The notes below the pieces were generated by a model that was not told where the DNA came from, searched no databases, and saw nothing but the letters and a program-made list of their open reading frames with translations. Positions 57,161-64,000 of a DNA stretch of 64,000 bases are shown here, piece by piece. This DNA comes from Scleropages formosus. Taxonomy: Eukaryota; Chordata; Actinopteri; Osteoglossiformes; Osteoglossidae. Numbering within the stretch: position 1 is the first letter of the stretch; each line of letters starts with the position of its first letter. The position numbers and the translations under genes were made by a program. The stretch is from NCBI RefSeq assembly GCF_900964775.1, contig NC_041815.1, forward strand, positions 8,273,443 through 8,337,442, given 5' to 3'.

Positions 57161-57505
57161 TGTCATGCCCCCATTGGCCAGCTCATCTGTGACACCTGCT
57201 GCCAATGAAGGGAACAAGAGATAAAAGGCTTCCCCAGAAGACCTTCAATGTGGAACCTCTGCAAAGAGCATCTGCTGTGCTTCCCCCTCAATTGTGCGCC
57301 ATGGTTCCTTGTGTCTGGTTTCTCCGGACCTTTTGCCTGTTTCCTCCGTCAACGATTCTTGTTTTTTCCCTTTGGACTCTGTTTGCTGATCACTTGACCC
57401 TCGCCTGTTTTTTTGACCACTCTTTTCTTGCCCAATTAATAAAAACTCAAGAAAACGAGCTCTGCTCTTGAGTCCTCCGCTCTATTCCACCCGGCCACAA
57501 TGACA
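57161..57505 (+). mobile_element. Solo LTR-like element, 345 bp
   Basis: Starts TGTCATGCCC and ends CACAATGACA. It contains a TATA-like AGATAAAAGG near 57220 and AATAAA at 57438-57443, the promoter and polyadenylation layout of a Ty3/gypsy-type terminal repeat. No internal region. Not in the other units. Confidence 0.7.
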
Positions 57506-57937
57506 ATCATAAGATCAGTATATTTTTGAATCTGAATGGCATTTTTTTGGATCATGGGAGGGTGTACAAACCCAGAGAAAACATGTTAAGCACTCACAGG
57601 CAGAACTTGGATTCTCTCATCCTGGAATCAAGATGCAACAGCTCTGCTATAAAACTGCAACAGGAAGTTCCTAGGTAACACTCACCACAGACAACTTCCT
57701 GTTTATTAAGTAAAGTACTCTTGAAGGGATACACTTTATCAGGCTATGCTGAAAACAAGAGTGTTAGTCTATACATGTTCTAGTGCTTCTCATTGTTTTG
57801 GAAAGCTGACTCTCTAAGGTCCTTTCGGGGTGTGTGTCCAGGTTAAATCTTGATCCTCAGTCTCAGAAGATCACTTGCAATTGCTGAAGTCTACCAGTGC
57901 CACAAGTAACTGTACAAGCTAACAGCCTTAAATATAC
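57506..57937 (+). other. unassigned spacer in unit 5
   Basis: A SINE-like fragment may lie around 57540-57660; otherwise nothing recognised. Confidence 0.35.
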
Positions 57938-58146
57938 CACACACACACCATCTGAAACCACTTGTCCCATACAGGGTCATGGGGAGCCGGAGCTTAACTC
58001 AGCGACACAGGGCATAAGGCTGGAGGGGGAGGGAACACACCCAGGACAGGACGCCAGTGCGTCACAAGGCCCCCCAAGCGGGACTCAAACCCCAGACCCA
58101 CCGGAAAGCAGGACCTGATCCAACCTGCTGCACCACCGCATCCCCC
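57938..58146 (-). repeat. SINE-1
   Basis: Reverse SINE-1 with a short CA tail and imperfect target copies (TTAAATATACCA and TTAAATACACCA). Confidence 0.9.
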
Positions 58147-58859
58147 TTTAAATACACCATTACAGTGCAAAATTAACAATGAAATTGTCCAGGTTCCTGC
58201 AAAAATCAGTATATACTCAGACATCATGGAAAGGAGCAATTTTTGGGTACATTGCTTAGGAACACTTGCTGTTTCATTCATTCGTGTCAGACATGTTTGA
58301 ACAAAGGAGGACAGGCAGGTTGAATTGGAAGTTAAGATAATTAGAAAACAAAGTCCTACTATTATTCCTCACCTCTAACTCCAAATTACTTGTCAAGTTT
58401 AAAGGACTCTTTGCAGTCACACAGTGAGTAAGGGATGTAGAGTATGAGGTCAATTAGAACGACAGGTAATGTGTAAGAGTTGGGTCATCTCAGTTTGTTA
58501 AAATAGTAGTATGAGTAAATTCACACATTCCTTGCAATGCTTAACCTGGACAAAGTCAAACTTGGACCACTGGCACCAAACGTCACAGAATCTATCCCAG
58601 TCTTTTTTGATATCAGGCTGTATACAGCACATCAAGAGGACACAAGTTACCAGCAGAGATTCCTGATGTATTCTGTTCCCTCCCAAGACAAACCCATTTC
58701 AGTAAAACACCACATGTAACTCAAACCATGGATAGCGGTTTGTGGTCACCTCTATTGCCTTCACATCAACCAATAAAAAGTGGTGAAAGATAAATTGATA
58801 AAATGAGGAAGATGGGAGTCACAGAGGAATCGTGAAGTATGTGGAGTAGCCCTTTAGCA
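58147..58859 (+). repeat. Duplicated spacer, unit 5
   Basis: 58225-58560 matches 7435-7760 of unit 1 (GAGCAATTTTTGGGTACATT and onward). The rest is not found in units 1-4. No gene. Confidence 0.5.
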
Positions 58860-59400
58860 CCTTTGCCTAAACCTGATGCCTTGGTTCCCCTTCTATGTTG
58901 ATTACACAGAGACAAATGCAGCTCCAAAGTTCTGTCTTGTCAGGCCTTCCTGCAACTGTCATCAAACCTCTACAGCTGATACAGAACGCTGCTCCCCGAG
59001 TTGTGTTTGACTTGCCAAAACATTCCCATGTATCTCCTCTACTCGTTTCTCTGCACTGGTTTCCCATTGCTGCCCAGTCCAAAGACCCTGGCTCTGGCCT
59101 ACAGATTCATCAGTAGAACGGCTCACTGCTATTTACAAGACTTGATCAACCGCTACACCCCAGTCAGATCACTTCGCTTGTTTGTTTCTACCCGCTTGGT
59201 GGTCCCACGCATGAAAGGCAAAGCATGGAGGTCCTCGGTTCTGGCTCTGTTGTGATGAAACGACCTCCCCCCTCACTCAGAACTGCTGAAACTCTGTCCA
59301 CATTTAAAAAGGGTCTTAAACATCGCCTCTTCCAGACTCACATTTCCCATGATTTCTTAAGCTTATTTTAGGTGTAAATGTTCATTCACTATAACTTTAT
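58860..59400 (+). mobile_element. L2-type LINE, 3' fragment
   Basis: Frame pieces match the C-terminus of fish L2-like LINEs: LQLIQNAAPRVVFDLPKHS, SPLLVSLHWFPI and RLVVPRMKGKAWRSSVLALL, then a loss of frame. 5' truncated and decayed. A related tail (CACTTTGGAGGATAGCGACT and AATAAACAAATG) lies near 59650-59690. Confidence 0.8.
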
Positions 59401-61020
59401 GATCATGCCCAGATAAACCTTTACACAGCCGCTACTCTTGTATGGTATGTAAATGTCTGTGTATCTCAAAAAAAAAAAAGTTCTGGGAGGGTGATCAGAA
59501 ATCATTTATTCTGAGTTTTCTGTAGCTACTCACATGATGAACATTGGTGTATATAGTGGAAAGAAACAAAAACTTTACTTTAGAATTACATGTCTGCAAC
59601 TATGTCTCTCTTTCTCCTTGTAATGCACAAATTGTATTTTTCTGAGGTACATCACTTTGGAGGATAGCGACTGCTGAATAAACAAATGTAAATCTAAATA
59701 ATAAAAATAGCATTATAACAAGAAAAGGATTGGAAATTATTCATTTATTCATTTATCCATTCGTTCATTCAGTCCAGTTCTGATTGAATCAGTATCTCTA
59801 GTAATTCAGTTAAAGTGTGTTTAATTTGTTTTTAGTGTACTACTAGATAGCACAGGATACAAAATCTGTACTAATATTGTTCTCATACTTACACACTTAT
59901 GAAACGTGTTTTGTATAGATATTCTTATAAAATAAAATTTTCTGAATTGCTGTCACACAATCAAGGATATGCTGTATAACCAAAAATTATCTAACTGAAG
60001 TTCTCTAGTTTCACTAATTAGGCACTGGCTACAGAATGGTGTGCTTTCCAAATCAGACTGTGGTCCAGCAGTTTTACCCTTAGGAATACTTTTGTGCAGC
60101 AGTATGAAAATTATTATGGTTGCTGTTGACATTGGAACTGAGTTCAAAAAGGTTTGGAGAACTCTCTCCTGCGAGACACTGTTAACAACTGACACCCCAC
60201 ACCCCAGGGATTGTGCTTTGATTTCTTTGAACAAAAGTTTGGAAAACTAAACTGGACTGTCTGAGGTTTTCTTTAGTTTTTGTGAAAGTAGCATTAGACC
60301 CTGTATGAAGCTGAAACAGATTACATCCCAGAATTTCATAATTAACCATTATTTATGCATTTCTTATAAATAAGTTGATTGAAAAAGAATTAAATATGTA
60401 TACATGTGTTAGGTTTTCTTAATAACGTGTTGTAAAGCGCAATGCATTTTTATTATTGTTAATCAAATAGGCAAACGCATCAACCATACTGTATACAAGT
60501 AAAAAATACAGGTATATATACAGGAATCATAAAATATGGTGTCATAATAGTTATGATATTAAAGGCTTGTGCATGAGAGTCAAAGCAAACAGTTAAAGGA
60601 TTGTGGGAAGTCCTTAGGGAACATGACCACTATGCTATGTATAAATTAAGCTCTGTGGCAACACACAAATATTTCATGTTTTCAAGCACCCTTCGACAGG
60701 CACAGCGGATGAGAAACAGTGGAAGAAAGTAAAAGGAAATACCATCAACAGGTATGACGTGTGCTGGTTTGAACTAAAATATGATGAATGGTGTTACATG
60801 TTTTAGTTTGGCATTTTAGTTAAATTTATAAAACAATTGCATATGCACTGGACTATGCAACTTTTTTAATATGGTTTAAATCTCAACATAGGTGTGACAA
60901 TGGACAAGTGGTAGATGTCATGATCACACGTCTTATCCCCTAACCTCCCACCACAACCCACATATTTGAAAAGTTACACCCTAAACCTCTGTGTCATATT
61001 TTTCTCTGTCAAACACATTT
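59401..61020 (+). other. Intergenic between L2 fragment and OR-B
   Basis: AT-rich. From about 60790 to 61020 it matches the sequence before the OR-B remnants (TTGCATATGCACTGGACTATG-like text, then TTTTTCTCTGTCAAACACAT). 59700-60790 holds nothing I recognise and has no counterpart in units 1-4. An OR-B leader exon, if any, would lie here. Confidence 0.45.
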
Positions 61021-61042
61021 CAGGTCAAGAAACCAAAGTGAC
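61021..61042 (+). promoter_or_regulatory. Acceptor-like site and short leader of OR-B
   Basis: A pyrimidine-rich stretch ending ACACATTTCAG at 61013-61023, followed by 19 bases before the ATG. This parallels the OR-A genes and suggests an upstream leader exon. Confidence 0.45.
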
Positions 61043-62026
61043 ATGGCTGAAGAACTTCCTCAAGCCAACTTCTCACATACCAGGTTCATTTTTGAAGGAT
61101 TTCCAGAACTCTACAAGTACAGGCGGTTGCTATTCTTGCCATTTTCTTTAATTTATATGCTGACCATATTTGGCAATTCATTAATAGTGATTGTCATTAA
61201 AAACGGTCAGAATTTGCACAGCCCCATGTATTTACTTATGTCTTCCTTAGCCATTGTGAACATAATTGTCCCTACAGTGATTGTGCCAAATATGCTTTTA
61301 GGTTTTCTGTTTGACTGGAATGAAATCTCCTTGGAAGGATGCTTAACTCAGATGTTTCTCACTCACTTCTTTTCCTCCGTGGAGTCTACCGTCCTCCTGG
61401 CTATGGCCTTGGACCGACTAGTGGCCATTTGCAATCCATTGCGCTATGTGGAAATTGTGAACACTGCTGCGCTTGTAAAGTTTGTAGCCCTGACCTTGAT
61501 AAGGAGCGGCTTGATCATGTCTATCTTAGTAGCTTTGGCCCGCTCTTTGACATTCTGTAGCTCAAACATCATCAGGCACAGCTACTGCGACCACATGGCC
61601 CTTGTCAGTCTGGCATGTGGAAATAAGGATAAGAATGACAGCATAGGCCTGGCAGTGATTGTTGTTTTTGTTGGCATTGACATTTCCATCATTGCCGTCT
61701 CATACATGCGGATTTTGAGCGTTGTTCTGCACGCTGCAGAAGCTGAGGACCGCTGGAAAGCATTCCACACCTGCAGTACTCACTTGCTTGTTATGATGTC
61801 TTTCTACCTGGTAGGGAGCGTTACATTTCTGTCACATAACATCGGCATTGATATTGCAACAGACATTAACACCTTTTTAGGTATACTGTACATAATTTTT
61901 CCTGCTACTGTAAACCCAATTATTTATGGAGTCCGGACCAAGGAAATAAGGAATGCCATTCTAAAAATATTCAAGGTGAGTTCAAATAAAGTGATAAATA
62001 TAAATGTGTCAGCAGTGAAAGTTTAA
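61043..62026 (+). CDS. Odorant receptor OR-B (fish class I, OR52-like), intact
   Basis: A 327-residue seven-helix odorant receptor of a different subfamily from OR-A. Seen: N-glycosylation site N9-F-S; GN 44-45 in helix 1; LHSPMY 58-63; C100; MALDRL 121-126; loop-2 cysteines 172, 182, 192 within FCSSN, YCDHMAL and LAC; SY 220-221; KAFHTC 239-244; NPIIYG 291-296; a tail longer than in OR-A. Helix 2 has Asn at residue 73 where OR-A and most receptors of this superfamily have Asp (position 2.50). The start aligns with the ATG kept in the unit 1-3 remnants. It is the only complete OR-B in the window. Ligand unknown. Confidence 0.96.
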   Translation: MAEELPQANFSHTRFIFEGFPELYKYRRLLFLPFSLIYMLTIFGNSLIVIVIKNGQNLHSPMYLLMSSLAIVNIIVPTVIVPNMLLGFLFDWNEISLEGCLTQMFLTHFFSSVESTVLLAMALDRLVAICNPLRYVEIVNTAALVKFVALTLIRSGLIMSILVALARSLTFCSSNIIRHSYCDHMALVSLACGNKDKNDSIGLAVIVVFVGIDISIIAVSYMRILSVVLHAAEAEDRWKAFHTCSTHLLVMMSFYLVGSVTFLSHNIGIDIATDINTFLGILYIIFPATVNPIIYGVRTKEIRNAILKIFKVSSNKVININVSAVKV

Positions 62027-63616
62027 TCTACTCGACTGTATTTTGTACAGTAAAATCTTGTAATTCATGCCAACCTCCCTTTCAGATATTAGCTTCAGTT
62101 TCTTTGTTGCCGGCATTCAAAATATTTGCATGACATTGCAAGTACAAACAAAAGCCATATACCATTAATCTGAAAAATATGCTGAGAAGAAATTGAAACA
62201 TAAAAGGAATTATGCTTTATTCCCGCTTTTTCAGTTTCCTATGTCAGATAAAGTTTAAATTTTTTAAAAACAAAACATATAGGTTTCTCAAATAAGTAAT
62301 TTTGGGTCTGCTGAGAGTCTGTTGACTCTCATACAATCATATAAAAACAGTTTGAGGATAAAGAGAATCTGTTGTAGTTTGAGAAAAGGTTCATCTCGAC
62401 TGTGGTATGCTGTACCAGTGCGAACTGCTGCCTTAGATTTCCATCAATGAGATCAAGCATTGTACCAATACTCACTGAAGTTTAACCTCCTTCTCCTTAC
62501 AGTGCATACACTGACTTTAGTTGAAGCCCTATCCAATACAATTACAACACATGATATCCCTAATTACCAACGTGGCCTAAACACCAAAGCACATATTAAC
62601 TAAAACCAAATGGTACAGAGAAATGATTGCATTTTAATTTTTCATTAAGCTGAAACAATACCTAAAATTCCACTCTTTTACAAATGGGATATGAACCAAC
62701 ACATCCCTGGGCATCAGCAACTTTTCCCTATAAAAGCTTCAGCTGATGACACAATGAATACATTGTTACAGCACAGTTTAAAATTCAGTAGGAGCTGAGA
62801 ATGAAGTTTGTCAGATTTTTACAGTATATTAAAAGAATTAATTATTTTAAAATAGCCGGTTGTTTGAAATGTACAGTATAAAAACACATGAATGTTCATA
62901 AAAAAAATAAAATTTCCTGAAGAAAACATTTTCTAATGCTGAATGTGAATTAGTATGTGCTCATATGTTAGAAAACCTTAACAAAATTCGCTAGTGCTGA
63001 AATTCACTCACATTAAATCCATATCTTTACATTTGTAAAAAAAAAAAAAATTAAAATGTGGCTTTCATTTCACCTGTAAGGCTGAAATGACACATCTTTC
63101 ATCAGATGAACCCTCAGAGGACACTTATTTTGTGAAAAGTCAATAGTTTTATCTCAAGATTAATTTTCTTCCCAAAGTACTCACTTGTACTGAAAGTCTC
63201 AAAAAAGATATATATTTTATATTTCATGTTTGATTAAAATAAAGTATATTTTCAGCTAATTTTAAGTACTTGTAGAAAATCCATGCTATAAACTTGAAAA
63301 CAAATTATATTATGGATTTTAATGCTGTAATCTAAAATTTGTCATAAATGACTATCTTAATGAAATTATTTACCTAAAAACAAGAATTATTACATAGTAC
63401 TTATTGCGTATACAGTATATTTTCACATTAATGAATAAAGTTATTTCACAGAAGCATCTTGTCCAGGGGTACGCTATCCTACATCCCCTGCTTCTTGCCT
63501 CACTGAGACCCTGCATTTCACCTGCATTTCCATGTCACGTCAGCTGAGTTGGAAGCAAGCGGTTACTCATAACATATGGGTGGATACATAGATATTTTAA
63601 TTTTTTAATTCTTTCA
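62027..63616 (+). repeat. Unit 5 downstream flank, without the V-SINE
   Basis: 62040-62700 has no counterpart noticed. From about 62705 it matches the 8340-9500 region of unit 1 but lacks both the SINE-1 and the V-SINE; the empty V-SINE site is about 63030-63065. No gene. Confidence 0.6.
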
Positions 63617-63830
63617 GGGAGTGTGGTGGCGCAGTGGGTTGGACCACAGTCCTGCTCTCCGGTGGGTCTGGGGTTCGAGTCCCACTTGGGGTGCCTTGTG
63701 ACGGACTGGCGTCCTGTCCTGGGTGTGTCCCCTCCCCTCCCCTTCTGGCCTTGCGCTCTGTGTTACCGGGTAGGCTCCGGTTCCCCGTGACCCTGTATGG
63801 GACAAGCGGTTCTGAAAATGTGTGTGTGTG
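63617..63830 (+). repeat. SINE-1 with 11-bp target duplication
   Basis: Complete SINE-1 flanked by TAATTCTTTCA at 63606-63616 and 63831-63841. Unit 5 only. Confidence 0.95.
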
Positions 63831-63841
63831 TAATTCTTTCA

Positions 63842-64000
63842 GTGTAAGTGGCATTGACTTCTGTTCATTGTAATTGAATTTATGACAACCATGAAAATAT
63901 ACAATAAATTAATGCAATCTAAAAAAAAAAAACAGCAGTTTATTGTATTTTAATACTGTATAATATAACAATGAAGTCTGAAACCATTGCTCAGCTTCCA
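63842..64000 (+). repeat. Start of the 3' module at the window edge
   Basis: The last 70 bases match 9500-9570 (ACAATGAAGTCTGAAACCAT and onward), so the unit layout continues beyond the window. Confidence 0.75.

Noticed and set aside
59953-60250. Short frames on both strands at 59953-60250
   Set aside because: No motif, no splice or start context, AT-rich; chance frames.

Overview
The window is vertebrate genomic DNA, almost certainly from a ray-finned (teleost) fish. It holds intronless-coding odorant receptor genes of the fish-like class I type, several non-LTR retrotransposons of the CR1/L2/Rex1 and I/Nimb-like kinds, Tc1-type transposons, Ty3/gypsy remains and many tRNA-derived SINEs with CA/TG microsatellite tails. 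The abundant short SINE (called SINE-1 here) resembles one I associate with osteoglossomorph fishes such as arowanas, but that is recollection and not proof.

The host content is an odorant receptor array with every gene on the + strand. Five closely related intact genes (OR-A1 to OR-A5) start at 5212, 17493, 27936, 39840 and 55431. Each is followed by one copy of a second receptor type, OR-B. Only the last OR-B (61043-62026) is intact. In units 1, 3 and 4 OR-B is reduced to a short 3' remnant, and in unit 2 it is a 5' remnant cut by a LINE. All OR-A genes have the same upstream layout: a conserved block of about 140-146 bases that looks like a 5' noncoding exon, a gap of about 0.4 kb (about 0.8 kb in unit 5, which holds a SINE), then a splice-acceptor-like site exactly 32 bases before the ATG.

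The array was built by repeated tandem duplication at two scales. The basic unit (OR-A, flank, OR-B, flank) is about 10-16 kb. Units 1+2 and 3+4 also form a higher-order repeat with a period near 22.35 kb. In it, units 1 and 3 end in the same decayed gypsy element (11379-15688 and 33746-38039), while units 2 and 4 end in the same solo-LTR plus LINE block (from 24974 and 45421). Markers of different position disagree on which units are closest, so units 3 and 4 look like mosaics. The array runs past both window edges: 895-1400 is the tail of an earlier unit, and the last 100 bases repeat a segment found in every unit.

Between the genes almost everything recognisable is transposon. A young Rex1-like LINE (47355-50590, one long ORF with one upstream in-frame stop) sits inside an older LINE. 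Tc1 elements lie upstream of OR-A1, 2, 4 and 5. Solo LTRs of about 340 bases lie at 6221, 22222 and 57161. Work was done by eye; alignments, percent identities and subfamily names were not computed.
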